Made by a program: the position numbers and the translations under genes. Of a stretch of DNA of 64,000 bases, positions 41,427-50,010 are shown piece after piece (positions within the stretch are counted from its first letter, which is position 1; every line of letters starts with the position of its first letter). The notes beneath the pieces were generated by a model that saw only the letters and a program-made list of their open reading frames with translations, was not told where the DNA came from and did no database searches. The stretch spans positions 186,001-250,000 of the forward strand of contig NZ_FNHP01000003.1 in the NCBI RefSeq assembly GCF_900103645.1, in the 5' to 3' direction. The DNA is from Oryzisolibacter propanilivorax. GTDB taxonomy: Bacteria; Pseudomonadota; Gammaproteobacteria; Burkholderiales; Burkholderiaceae_C.

Positions 41427-43400
41427 ATGATCATCGGCACCGCCGGCCACATCGACCACGGCAAGACCACGCTGGTGCGCGCCCTTACCGGCGTCGAGAC
41501 CGACCGCCTGCCCGAGGAAAAGCGCCGCGGCATCTCCATCGAGCTGGGCTACGCCTACCTGCACGCGGACGGCGCCTCGGTCGGCTTCGTCGACGTGCCC
41601 GGGCACGAGCGCCTGCTGCACACCATGCTGGCCGGCAGCACCGGCGTGCGCCACGCGCTGCTGGTCGTCGCCGCCGACGACGGCGTCATGCCGCAGACGC
41701 GCGAGCACCTGGCGGTGCTGGCGCTGCTGGGCGTGGCGCAGGCCAGCGTGGCCATCACCAAGATCGACCGGCTGGAGCCCGCCGCCCGCGCCGCGCGCCT
41801 GGCCCAGGTGCATGCCGAGGTGCGCGCGCTGCTGGCGCCCACGCCGCTGGCCGGCGCGCCGCTGTTCGACGTATCCGCCGCCAGCGGCGACGGCATCGAT
41901 GCCCTGCGCGCGCACCTGCTGGCGGCAGCGCGGATGCAGGACGGCAGCCCCGATGCCAGCGCTGTTGCCCACGCAGGCCTGGACGCTGCCGACAGCAGCG
42001 CCGGCCAGGCCCTGCGCCTGCCCATCGACCGCGCCTTCACCCTGGCTGGCGTCGGCACCGTCGTCACCGGCACCATCGCCAGCGGCCGGGTGCGGGTCGG
42101 CGACGAGCTGGCACTCGCCCCCGGCAGCGGCGGCGCGGCGCGGCGCGTGCGCGTGCGCGGCATCCATGCCCAGGGCCAGCCGGCGCAGGCCGGGCACGCC
42201 GGCCAGCGCTGCGCCCTGGCCCTGGCCGGCGTGGCCCGGGACGAGGTGCAGCGCGGCGACTGGGCCTGCGCGCCGGCGCTGGCGCTGGCCACCACCCGTA
42301 TCGACGTGCAGTGCAGCCTGTGGCCGGACGAGGAGCGCGCGCTGCGCTCGGGCACGCCCGTGCACGTGCACCTGGGCACGGCCGACGTGGTCGGCTCCAT
42401 CGTGCTGCTCGACCGCGACCTGCTGGAGCCCGGCGCCAGCGCCCTGGCGCAGCTGGTGCTGCACGCGCCGATCTCCGCCTGGCACGGCGACCGCGGCGTG
42501 CTGCGCGACGCCTCGGCCACGCGCACCACTGCCGGCGTGCGCGTGCTCGACCCGTTCGCGCCGCAGCGCTGGAGGAAGACGCCCGAGCGCCTGGCACAGC
42601 TGGCGGCCCAGGCGCTGCCGCATCGCGCCGGGCGCCTGGCGCAGCTGCTGCAGCATGCCCCCATGGGCCTGGACTGCGTGCAGGCGGCGCGCGCCGAGGG
42701 CCTGGACGGCCCGGCGCATCTGCCCTTGCCGCCCGACGCCATCCTGCTGGACGGCGGCGCCCTGGCGCTGGCGCCCGCCGCGCTGCAGGGCCTGGCCACC
42801 CTGGCGCTGGGCGCGCTGCAGGCTTTCCACACCGCCAGCCCCGACGAGATCGGCCCCGACGCACGGCGCCTGAAGCGCCTGGCCGCGCCGCGCGCCGGCG
42901 ACGTGCTGTGGCAGCACTTGGTGCAGCACCTGCTGGACAGCGGCGCCATCGCACGCACCGGGCACTGGCTGCACCTGCCCGGCCACGCCGCGCGCCTGAG
43001 CGCCGCCGAGGAGCAGCTGGCCCAGCGCCTGCGCCCGCCGCTGCTGGCGGGCAACTTTGACCCGCCCTGGGTGCGCACCCTGGCCGCCGACCTGGCCGTG
43101 CCCGAAGCCCTGGTGCGTCAGACCCTGGCCAGCCTGGCGCGGCGCGGCGAGGCATTCCAGGTGGTCAAGGATCTGTACTACCCAACGGCTACACTCGAGC
43201 GCCTGGCGGCCATCGCCCGCGGCTGCGAGGCGCAAGGCGACGGGCTGAATGCCGCGGCCTTCCGCGACGCCACCGGCCTGGGCCGCAAGCGCGCCATCCA
43301 GCTGCTGGAATTTTTCAACCGCGTGGGCTTCACGCGCCGCGTGAAGGACGCGCACCTGCTGCGGCCCGGCACCGCGCTGTTCGCCGGGGTAGGCGGCTGA
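41427..43400 (+). CDS. selB: selenocysteine-specific elongation factor SelB
   Basis: The 657-residue GTPase delivers Sec-tRNA(Sec) to UGA when the SECIS is bound. The N-terminal EF-Tu-like domain has P-loop [14 protein letters not shown] (residues 4-17), the switch DVPGHE and ITKIDRL. The C-terminal winged helices that bind SECIS (about 400-657) end with the wHTH-like [28 protein letters not shown]. It is next to selC and fits the SECIS in fdhA. Confidence 0.96.
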   Translation: MIIGTAGHIDHGKTTLVRALTGVETDRLPEEKRRGISIELGYAYLHADGASVGFVDVPGHERLLHTMLAGSTGVRHALLVVAADDGVMPQTREHLAVLALLGVAQASVAITKIDRLEPAARAARLAQVHAEVRALLAPTPLAGAPLFDVSAASGDGIDALRAHLLAAARMQDGSPDASAVAHAGLDAADSSAGQALRLPIDRAFTLAGVGTVVTGTIASGRVRVGDELALAPGSGGAARRVRVRGIHAQGQPAQAGHAGQRCALALAGVARDEVQRGDWACAPALALATTRIDVQCSLWPDEERALRSGTPVHVHLGTADVVGSIVLLDRDLLEPGASALAQLVLHAPISAWHGDRGVLRDASATRTTAGVRVLDPFAPQRWRKTPERLAQLAAQALPHRAGRLAQLLQHAPMGLDCVQAARAEGLDGPAHLPLPPDAILLDGGALALAPAALQGLATLALGALQAFHTASPDEIGPDARRLKRLAAPRAGDVLWQHLVQHLLDSGAIARTGHWLHLPGHAARLSAAEEQLAQRLRPPLLAGNFDPPWVRTLAADLAVPEALVRQTLASLARRGEAFQVVKDLYYPTATLERLAAIARGCEAQGDGLNAAAFRDATGLGRKRAIQLLEFFNRVGFTRRVKDAHLLRPGTALFAGVGG

Positions 43401-43418
43401 CGCTTTTTTTGCCGACGA

Positions 43419-43513
43419 GGAAGGGAAACGCCCCTGGTGGGGCGCCCGGGCTTCAAACCCGGTGGGTTGCGCCACGCGCGGCCGGAAGGTTCGACTCCTT
43501 CTCCTTTCCGCCA
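43419..43513 (+). tRNA. selC: tRNA-Sec (anticodon TCA)
   Basis: The 95-nt gene has an 8-bp acceptor (GGAAGGGA/TCCTTTCC with one G-U), discriminator G and encoded CCA at 43511-43513. The anticodon stem-loop is CCGGG-CTTCAAA-CCCGG, with anticodon TCA at 43453-43455. A long variable arm is present, as is a TTCGA T-loop. The length and 8-bp acceptor match E. coli tRNA-Sec. It lies 18 bases after selB and may be cotranscribed with it. Confidence 0.97.
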
Positions 43514-43523
43514 AATATCAGTG

Positions 43524-43577
43524 TTTTACGGCTCTAGCCCTTGTAGATAAAGGGCTGTCAGCTACTTTTTCTATAGC
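43524..43577. repeat. 3' intergenic element copy after selC
   Basis: An AGCCCTT/AAGGGCT hairpin (43536-43556) is followed by GTCAGCTACTTTTTCTATAGC. It is a family member lying between selC and the convergent MBL gene and is a plausible terminator. Confidence 0.6.
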
Positions 43578-43592
43578 AAAACCGCGCCGTGC

Positions 43593-44642
43593 TCAGGCTG
43601 TCGGCGCGTACCAGGCCACGCCGGCCTGGTCCACGCGGCGGCGCACCTGGCCCTGCACTTGCAGGTAGTACAGGCAGGCCAGCGCCTCGCCGGTCGCCAG
43701 GCCGAATTGGCTGGAATCCTCCGGCCCGATGGCACGGCCGAACAGCGCCTCGAAACTGTCCACCACGCGCAGCGGCGCCTCCGCCAGCCGCTCCTGCAGC
43801 CGCTGCAGCGCGCGCGTTTGGCTGTCCCGCAGCTGCGCCAGGCGCGCATGCAAGCCGTAGAAGGGCTCGTTGTGCGCCGGCAGCACCAGCGCGCTGTCCG
43901 GCACCTCGCGCGCCATCGCCTCCAGCGCGTCGAACCAGTCCTGCAGCGGGTTCGCGTCGGGCTCGGTCGGATACACCGAGACGTTGGACGAAATGCGCGG
44001 CAGCACCTGGTCGCCGGCGATCAGCACGCCCAGGTCGGCGCAGTACAGGCTGGCGTGCTCGGGCGAATGCCCGGCGGTGGCGATGACGCGCCAGTCATGC
44101 GCGCCCCAGCGCAGCACCTGCCCGCCCGCCAGGCGCCGGTAGCTGTCGGGCAGCGCATGGATGAAACGGCCGAAGCCGCCGAAGCGGCTGCGGTAGGTCT
44201 CCAGCGCCGCCGCGGGCCAGCCGGCCTGGTGGTAGAAGCGCACCGCCTCGGGCGGCGCCTCGCGGCTGGTGTCGGCGTGCAGTACGCGGCAGGTCAGGTA
44301 CTCGACGCGGCTCATCCACAGCGGCACGCCCGCGCGGCGCGCGAACCAGCCGGCCAGGCCGACATGGTCCGGGTGCATGTGCGTGGCCACCACGCCGTGC
44401 AGCGGCCGCGCCAGCGGCCCGCTGGCCAGCAACGCCTGCCATTCGGCCACGGTCTGCGGGCTGTTCAGCCCGGTGTCCACCAGCACCCAGCCGTCGCCAT
44501 CGTCGATGGCCCAGACGTTGATGTGGTCGAGCTTGAAGGGCAGCGGCAGGCGGATCCAGCGCACGCCGGGGGCGACCTCGATGCTGCTGCGGGGTTCGGG
44601 GGGCTGGAAGGGGTAGCGCAAGGCGGTGTCGTGGGAAGGCAT
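43593..44642 (-). CDS. MBL-fold metallo-hydrolase
   Basis: The 349-residue protein has the metallo-beta-lactamase signature THMHPDHVG (HxHxDH), a further metal His in TAGHSPEHASLY, the Asp in GVLIAGDQVLPRIS and a final LPAHNEPFYG. It is of the glyoxalase II/RNase Z-like hydrolase type, with substrate unknown. The start MPSHDTALRYPFQPP at 44642 is preferred. It is convergent with selC, with no functional link to selenium apparent. Confidence 0.88.
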   Translation of the reverse strand: MPSHDTALRYPFQPPEPRSSIEVAPGVRWIRLPLPFKLDHINVWAIDDGDGWVLVDTGLNSPQTVAEWQALLASGPLARPLHGVVATHMHPDHVGLAGWFARRAGVPLWMSRVEYLTCRVLHADTSREAPPEAVRFYHQAGWPAAALETYRSRFGGFGRFIHALPDSYRRLAGGQVLRWGAHDWRVIATAGHSPEHASLYCADLGVLIAGDQVLPRISSNVSVYPTEPDANPLQDWFDALEAMAREVPDSALVLPAHNEPFYGLHARLAQLRDSQTRALQRLQERLAEAPLRVVDSFEALFGRAIGPEDSSQFGLATGEALACLYYLQVQGQVRRRVDQAGVAWYAPTA

Positions 44643-44768
44643 GGGGACAGGACTGGCGTGACCGCCGGGCAAAGACACTGATTGTGAAACGCCGCGGCTG
44701 ACTGCGCTGGCGCCAGGGCGACGGGCTGGAGTTCGCCACCCAAAGGCGCCCCAACTCGGCAGCGCGGA

Positions 44769-45002
44769 TCAGTCGGCTGGTGTGCCGCCCGTCAGCGCCA
44801 GCATCCAGCGCCCCTGCGCCTCGTCCTGCCATACCCGCACCCCGGCCACGCCATGCGCGGCGCGCAGCAGCACGCTGGCACTCACCCCCAGCTGCTTGAC
44901 CAGGCGCGGCAGCGGCGCGCCGGCGGGGTCGGCGGCGGCCAGCGCCTGCAGCAGCGCGCGCGCCAGCGCCTCGGCTGCCGGCGTTGCGCCGGGGGGCGTC
45001 AT
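44769..45002 (-). CDS. small winged-helix-like protein
   Basis: The 77-residue protein overlaps the stop of the FdhF/YdeP-like gene (ATGA at 44999-45002). A predicted HTH (LPRLVKQLGVSASVLLRAA) is followed by a short beta-hairpin-like GVRVWQDEAQGRWMLAL, which suggests a winged helix. No named family is recognised. Translational coupling implies that it works with the oxidoreductase or regulates it. Confidence 0.65.
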   Translation of the reverse strand: MTPPGATPAAEALARALLQALAAADPAGAPLPRLVKQLGVSASVLLRAAHGVAGVRVWQDEAQGRWMLALTGGTPAD

Positions 45003-47320
45003 GCCGCCGGCGCGTCCGGCCGGTGCGGCACCAGCACCACCGGGATGGACTTGGAGGTCGGCGTGCCCGCGCCCTCGGCCACCGACCACAGCGGCACCAG
45101 CGGATTCACCTCGGGGTAGTAGGCCGCCAGGCTGCCGCGCGCGATGTCGAAGGCCACCAACGTGAAGCCGCGCACGCAGCGTTCGTGGCCGGCGTCCTGC
45201 TCCTGCGGCCAGACGGCGTGGAGGTCCACCCGCTCGCCCGCGCGCAGGCCCAGCGCGCGCAGGTCTTCGGGGTGGATGAACACCACGTCGCGCTGCCCGC
45301 GCACGCCGCGGTAGCGGTCGTTCAGGCCGTAGATGGTGGTGTTGTACTGGTCGTGCGAGCGCGTGGACAGCAGCGTGAAGACCTGCTGCGCCGCTTCCCG
45401 GGCGCGCGCCGCGTGGATGGCCGTGGGCAGCGGCAGCGCGTGCGACGCGAACCGCGCCCGGCCCGACGGCGTGGCCCAGACGCGCTCGCTGGCCGTGTTG
45501 CGCAGCCGAAAGCCCCCCGGCACGGCCACGCGGGCGTTGAAGTCGTGGAAATCCGGGAAGACCTTTTCGATCTCGTCGCGGATGCGCGCGTAGTCCTCGA
45601 CCAGCCAGGCCCAGGGCACGGCCGAGCGCGCGCCCAGCGTGGCTGCGGCAAGCCGCGCGACGATGGCCGGTTCGGACAGCAGGTGCGCCGACGCCGGCGG
45701 GTTCATGCCGGTGCTGATGTGCACCATGCTCATCGAGTCCTCCACCGTCACGCCCTGCGGGCCGCCGGCCTGGCGGTCCACCTCGGTGCGGCCCAGGCAG
45801 GGCAGGATCAGCGCCTCGCGCCCATGCACCAGGTGGCTGCGGTTGAGCTTGGTGGTGACATGCACCGTTAGGCCGCACTGGCGCAGGCCGTGCCAGGTCT
45901 CGTGCGTGTCCGGCGTGGCGGCGGCGAAGTTGCCGCCCAGCGCGAAAAACACCTGGCAGCGCCCCTCGGCCATCTGCCGGATGGCGCCCACCGTGTCCAC
46001 GCCATGCGCGCGCGGCGGCGCGAAGCCGTAGACCTGCTGCAGCCGGTCGAGCAGCGCCGGCGGCGGCGCCTCCCAGATGCCCATGGTGCGGTCGCCCTGC
46101 ACGTTGCTGTGCCCGCGCACCGGGCACGGCCCGGCGCCCTCGCGGCCGATGTGGCCGCGCAGCAGCAGCAGGTTGAGAATGGCCTCGATGGTCGCCACCG
46201 CGTGCTGGTGCTGGGTGATGCCCATGCCCCAGCAGGCAATCACCCGCTCGGCGCCCAGGTACACGTCGCCGGCGGCGCGCAGCTGCGCCTCGGTCAGGCC
46301 CGACTCTTCCTTCAGCAGCGCCCAGGGCGTGTCGGCCAGCTGCTGGCGCAGCGCGTCCAGCCCCAGCGTGTGCTGGGTGATGAACGCCTCGTCCAGCACG
46401 CCGCCGCGCGCATCGTGCGCCTCCAGCACGTGCTTGGTCATGGCCGTCACCGCCGCCAGGTCGCCGCCCACGCGCGGCTGGAAGTAGTGCGTGCTGATGG
46501 GCGTGGAGCCCAGCGTGGCCATCTCCCGCTTGTCCTGCGGGTCGGCGAAGCGCTCCAGCCCGCGCTCGCGCAGCGGGTTGAAGCTGACGATGCGCGCGCC
46601 GCGCCGGTGCGCCGCGCGCAGCTCGCCCAGCATGCGCGGGTGGTTGGTACCGGGGTTCTGCCCGAAGATGAAGATGGCGTCGGCGCGTTCGAAATCCTGC
46701 AGGGTCACGGTGCCCTTGCCCACACCGATCTGCCCGCGCATGGCGGTGCCGCTGGGCTCGTGGCACATGTTCGAGCAGTCGGGGAAATTGTTGGTGCCGA
46801 ACTGGCGCACGAACAGCTGGTACAGGAAAGCCGCCTCGTTGCTGGTGCGCCCCGAGGTGTAGAAGATCGCCTGGTTCGGGTCCGGCAGCGCGTTCAGGTG
46901 CTGGACGACAAGAGCGAAGGCCGCGTCCCATTCGATGGGCACATAACGGTCGCTGGCGGCGTCGTAGCGCATGGGGTGCGTCAGGCGGCCCTGCTCTTCC
47001 AGCCAATGGTCGCTGCGCGCCGCCAGCTGGGCTACCGTGTGGCGCGCGAAGAATTCCGGCGTGGCGCGCCGCGCCGTGGCCTCGGCGGCCACGGCCTTGG
47101 CGCCGTTCTCGCAGAACTCGAAGGTCGAATGGTGGTTGCGGTCCGGCCAGGCGCAGCCGGGGCAGTCGAAGCCGTCCGGCTGGTTGGCGTGCAACAGAGT
47201 TTTCGCACCCTTGAGCGGGATCTGGTGGTGCAGCAGCGCGTCCTTGACGCTGTTCAAGGCGCCCCAGCCGCCGGCCGGGCCGTCGTACAGGGTGATCCTG
47301 GCTTCTTCTTCACGTGACAT
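44999..47320 (-). CDS. FdhF/YdeP family molybdopterin oxidoreductase
   Basis: The 773-residue cytoplasmic protein has no Tat or Sec leader. An N-terminal CPGCAWPD region is followed by a molybdopterin domain (SGRTSNEAAFLYQLFVRQFGTNNFPDCSNMCHEPSG) and a bis-MGD-binding C-terminal domain (LLSTRSHDQYNTTIYGLNDRYRG). YdeP relatives are linked to acid resistance; the substrate is unknown. No UGA interrupts the frame, and the Mo-ligand position appears to be within CHEPSG. It is coupled to the small wHTH-like gene. Confidence 0.92.
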   Translation of the reverse strand: MSREEEARITLYDGPAGGWGALNSVKDALLHHQIPLKGAKTLLHANQPDGFDCPGCAWPDRNHHSTFEFCENGAKAVAAEATARRATPEFFARHTVAQLAARSDHWLEEQGRLTHPMRYDAASDRYVPIEWDAAFALVVQHLNALPDPNQAIFYTSGRTSNEAAFLYQLFVRQFGTNNFPDCSNMCHEPSGTAMRGQIGVGKGTVTLQDFERADAIFIFGQNPGTNHPRMLGELRAAHRRGARIVSFNPLRERGLERFADPQDKREMATLGSTPISTHYFQPRVGGDLAAVTAMTKHVLEAHDARGGVLDEAFITQHTLGLDALRQQLADTPWALLKEESGLTEAQLRAAGDVYLGAERVIACWGMGITQHQHAVATIEAILNLLLLRGHIGREGAGPCPVRGHSNVQGDRTMGIWEAPPPALLDRLQQVYGFAPPRAHGVDTVGAIRQMAEGRCQVFFALGGNFAAATPDTHETWHGLRQCGLTVHVTTKLNRSHLVHGREALILPCLGRTEVDRQAGGPQGVTVEDSMSMVHISTGMNPPASAHLLSEPAIVARLAAATLGARSAVPWAWLVEDYARIRDEIEKVFPDFHDFNARVAVPGGFRLRNTASERVWATPSGRARFASHALPLPTAIHAARAREAAQQVFTLLSTRSHDQYNTTIYGLNDRYRGVRGQRDVVFIHPEDLRALGLRAGERVDLHAVWPQEQDAGHERCVRGFTLVAFDIARGSLAAYYPEVNPLVPLWSVAEGAGTPTSKSIPVVLVPHRPDAPAA

Positions 47321-47498
47321 GGCGCGATCTTGCGCGCGTGGCGCGTGGTGTCAATGCCGGGGCGGCAGTCCGAATGCGCCCCGGCAGCCGGCCGGGCGCG
47401 GCGCCGTCCGACTGCAACTGCTGCCTGCGGTGCCTACAACCGGGGTTGGCACATACAGGCGGGACTGCCCCGCCCACACCGCTTGGAGGACACCGACC

Positions 47499-47741
47499 AT
47501 GGCCCACATTCCTGACACCCCGATCAAGCCCGACGACCCGGCCACCATCCAGCCGCGCAAGGTACCCGCGGTGGTGGACATGCGCCGCGCCATCTGGATC
47601 ATCATCGTGGCCATCGCCGTGTCGCTGGTAGTTGCCGGCCTGGTGCGGCTGCTGGCGCCGACGCAAGACCCGTACCTGCCCGAAAGCCGCAGCGCGACGG
47701 GTGCCGAGGCGCCGGCAATTACGGTGCCGCCGGCGCGCTGA
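47499..47741 (+). CDS. small single-span membrane protein
   Basis: The 80-residue protein has a central transmembrane segment (AIWIIIVAIAVSLVVAGLVRLL) with a Pro-rich N-terminus (MAHIPDTPIKPDDPATIQPR). GGAGG lies ten bases before the ATG. No family is recognised. It is convergent with apbC. Confidence 0.7.
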   Translation: MAHIPDTPIKPDDPATIQPRKVPAVVDMRRAIWIIIVAIAVSLVVAGLVRLLAPTQDPYLPESRSATGAEAPAITVPPAR

Positions 47742-47748
47742 TTGACCT

Positions 47749-48840
47749 TCAGGTCTTCTTGCTGATGGTGATGGTCGGGAACTTCGCGGAGAAGTCCTTG
47801 GACTGCTGCGCCACTTTCACCGCCACCTTGCGCGCGATGTCGCGGTACAGGGCGGCGATGTCGCCCTCGGGCTCGGCCGCCACCGTCGGCTGGCCGCTGT
47901 CGGCGTGCTCGCGGATCGACAGGGTCAGCGGCAGAGCGCCCAAGTAGTCCATGCCCAGCTCGGCCGCCATGCGCTTGCCGCCCTCGGCGCCGAAGATGTG
48001 TTCGGCGTGGCCGCAATTGCTGCACACGTGCACGGCCATGTTCTCCACCAGACCCAGGATGGGCACGCTCACCTTCTGGAACATGGTGATGCCCTTCCTG
48101 GCATCGATCAGCGCAATGTCCTGCGGCGTGGTGACGATGACCGCGCCGGTCAGTGGCACCTTCTGCGCCATGGTCAGCTGGATGTCGCCGGTGCCGGGCG
48201 GCATGTCCACCACCAGATAGTCCAGATCGTCCCAGCGGGTCTGCATGATGAGCTGCTCCAGCGCCTGGCTGGCCATGGGCCCGCGCCAGATCATGGCCTG
48301 GGCGTCGTCGACCAGGAAGCCAATGGAGTTGATCTGCAGCCCCATGGCGTGCTTGGGCTCCATCAGCTTGCCGTCCAGGCTCTCGGGCTTGCCTGACGTG
48401 CGCGTCATGGTCGGCATGCTGGGGCCGTAGATGTCGGCGTCCAGCAGGCCGACGCGCGCGCCCTCGGCGCTCAGGGCCAGCGCCAGGTTCACGGCGGTGG
48501 TGCTCTTGCCGACGCCGCCCTTGCCCGAGGCGACGGCGATGATGTTCTTCACGCCCGGCAGCAGCTGGATGCCGCGCTGCACGGCGTGGGCAATGACGCG
48601 GGTAGTGACGTTGACCGAGACGTTGTCCACGCCCGGCAGCGCGCGCGCGGCGGCGATGAATTCGCTGCGCAGCTGGGGGATCAGGCTCTTGGCCGGGTAG
48701 CCCAGCTCGACGTCGAAGGCGACGTCGCCGCCTTCGACTTGCACGTTGCGCACGGCGCGGGTGCTGACGAAATCCTGGCCGGTGTGGGGGTCGCGGACGC
48801 TGGCGAGGGCTGCCAGCAAGGCCTGTTCGGTGATGGGCAT
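47749..48840 (-). CDS. apbC: Fe-S cluster carrier ATPase ApbC/Mrp
   Basis: The 363-residue protein has an N-terminal MIP18-like domain (residues 1-80) and a P-loop domain with ASGKGGVGKSTTAVNLALAL and DADIYGPSMPTMTR. The Cys pair NMAVHVCSNCGHAEHIFG binds a bridging 4Fe-4S. ApbC delivers Fe-S clusters to apo-targets, which could include the FDH subunits encoded nearby. The start MPITEQALLAAL matches the family. Confidence 0.95.
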   Translation of the reverse strand: MPITEQALLAALASVRDPHTGQDFVSTRAVRNVQVEGGDVAFDVELGYPAKSLIPQLRSEFIAAARALPGVDNVSVNVTTRVIAHAVQRGIQLLPGVKNIIAVASGKGGVGKSTTAVNLALALSAEGARVGLLDADIYGPSMPTMTRTSGKPESLDGKLMEPKHAMGLQINSIGFLVDDAQAMIWRGPMASQALEQLIMQTRWDDLDYLVVDMPPGTGDIQLTMAQKVPLTGAVIVTTPQDIALIDARKGITMFQKVSVPILGLVENMAVHVCSNCGHAEHIFGAEGGKRMAAELGMDYLGALPLTLSIREHADSGQPTVAAEPEGDIAALYRDIARKVAVKVAQQSKDFSAKFPTITISKKT

Positions 48841-48924
48841 GTCGATGGGAATGCGTGGGTCGCGTGACGGGTTGGGAAGTGCGGCGAGTCTAGCCAAGGG
48901 GGCTTGCCACTCCCGGCGCTGGGC

Positions 48925-50010
48925 CTATGTGCCAGGCCCGCGGCGCAGCTGCCGGACCACGCTGCGCAGCATGCCGGCGAACGCCGCGCCCCAGGCGAGC
49001 AGCGCCACCACAAAAAACAGCCGCGGCAGCGCATGCAGGAAGCCAAAGGCCATGGCCCGGTCCATCTGCCAAGTGGCGGCGGCGTACATGCCAAGCGGAA
49101 ACACCGCGCCCCAGTACAGCGGGTCGTAGGCCAGCGGAAAGCGCCGCACCACGTGCCGCCACAGCCCGAGCAGTACCAGCATCGGAATCCACCAGGTGCC
49201 GGCGGCCCAGTAGAACACGGTGAAGCCCTTGAGGAACGGCAGCAGCGAGACCAGGAACGGTGCGTGCGGCGCGTTCTGGATCAGCAGCGAGCCGGCCAGG
49301 GTGGAGATCGCCATGGCGCCCATGTTGATCCAGTACGGCGGCGACAGGTCGCCCGGCGAAAACGGGAAGAACAGGTAGCGGTAGAAGATCAGCGCCATCA
49401 TCCAGATGTAGAGCATGCCGCCCCACAGCCACATCGACAGCGCCAGCAGGTTCAGCTCCAGACGCAGCGGCTGGCCGATGCGCGCCGCCAGCAGCGCGCT
49501 GGACACCGCCAGCGCCTGCGTGGAGACCACCGCCAGCAGCCAGGCGCCGCTGATGCCCCGGTCCAGCGCCGGCTTGGCGCGGCGGATGGTGAAGGCGGTG
49601 AAGAGGGTGTAGGTCAGCACCAGCCATAGCAGTGCAGTCAGCGCCCACAGTGCGCCGCCCAGCGTCACGCTGCCCAGCAGCACCAGGCACTGGCTGGCCA
49701 GCACGCCGGTGCCCGCCACCACGGTGAAGTAGCCCATGCCCCGGCCGTGGTCCACCAGATCGCCGAAGAACTGCTTTGGGTGGCGCCAGGCGCGCAGCAG
49801 GTACAGCACCCACAGCAGGCCGTACTGCAGCGCGTTCAGCGCCAGCAGCGCGCGCGCCAGGACTGGCCAGCCCTGCATGTCGGCGCAGAGCGAGACGATG
49901 CCGGTGGCCATGACCAAGCCAAAGTAGGCGGGCGAGAGCTGTTCCAGCCAGACGCCGCTGCCGCGCACCCGTGTGTCGTCGGGTTGGTCGCCACTATGGT
50001 GAATAGTCAT
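48925..50010 (-). CDS. TDT (tellurite-resistance/dicarboxylate) family transporter
   Basis: The 361-residue integral membrane protein has about ten hydrophobic segments. The first after the leader is LSPAYFGLVMATGIVSLCADM, the TDT family N-terminal signature, and later segments hold WGAVFPLGMYAAATWQM. It may carry malate, sulfite or tellurite; the substrate is not indicated. Its first six codons (ATG ACT ATT CAC CAT AGT) are AT-rich, abutting the low-GC island. Confidence 0.9.
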   Translation of the reverse strand: MTIHHSGDQPDDTRVRGSGVWLEQLSPAYFGLVMATGIVSLCADMQGWPVLARALLALNALQYGLLWVLYLLRAWRHPKQFFGDLVDHGRGMGYFTVVAGTGVLASQCLVLLGSVTLGGALWALTALLWLVLTYTLFTAFTIRRAKPALDRGISGAWLLAVVSTQALAVSSALLAARIGQPLRLELNLLALSMWLWGGMLYIWMMALIFYRYLFFPFSPGDLSPPYWINMGAMAISTLAGSLLIQNAPHAPFLVSLLPFLKGFTVFYWAAGTWWIPMLVLLGLWRHVVRRFPLAYDPLYWGAVFPLGMYAAATWQMDRAMAFGFLHALPRLFFVVALLAWGAAFAGMLRSVVRQLRRGPGT

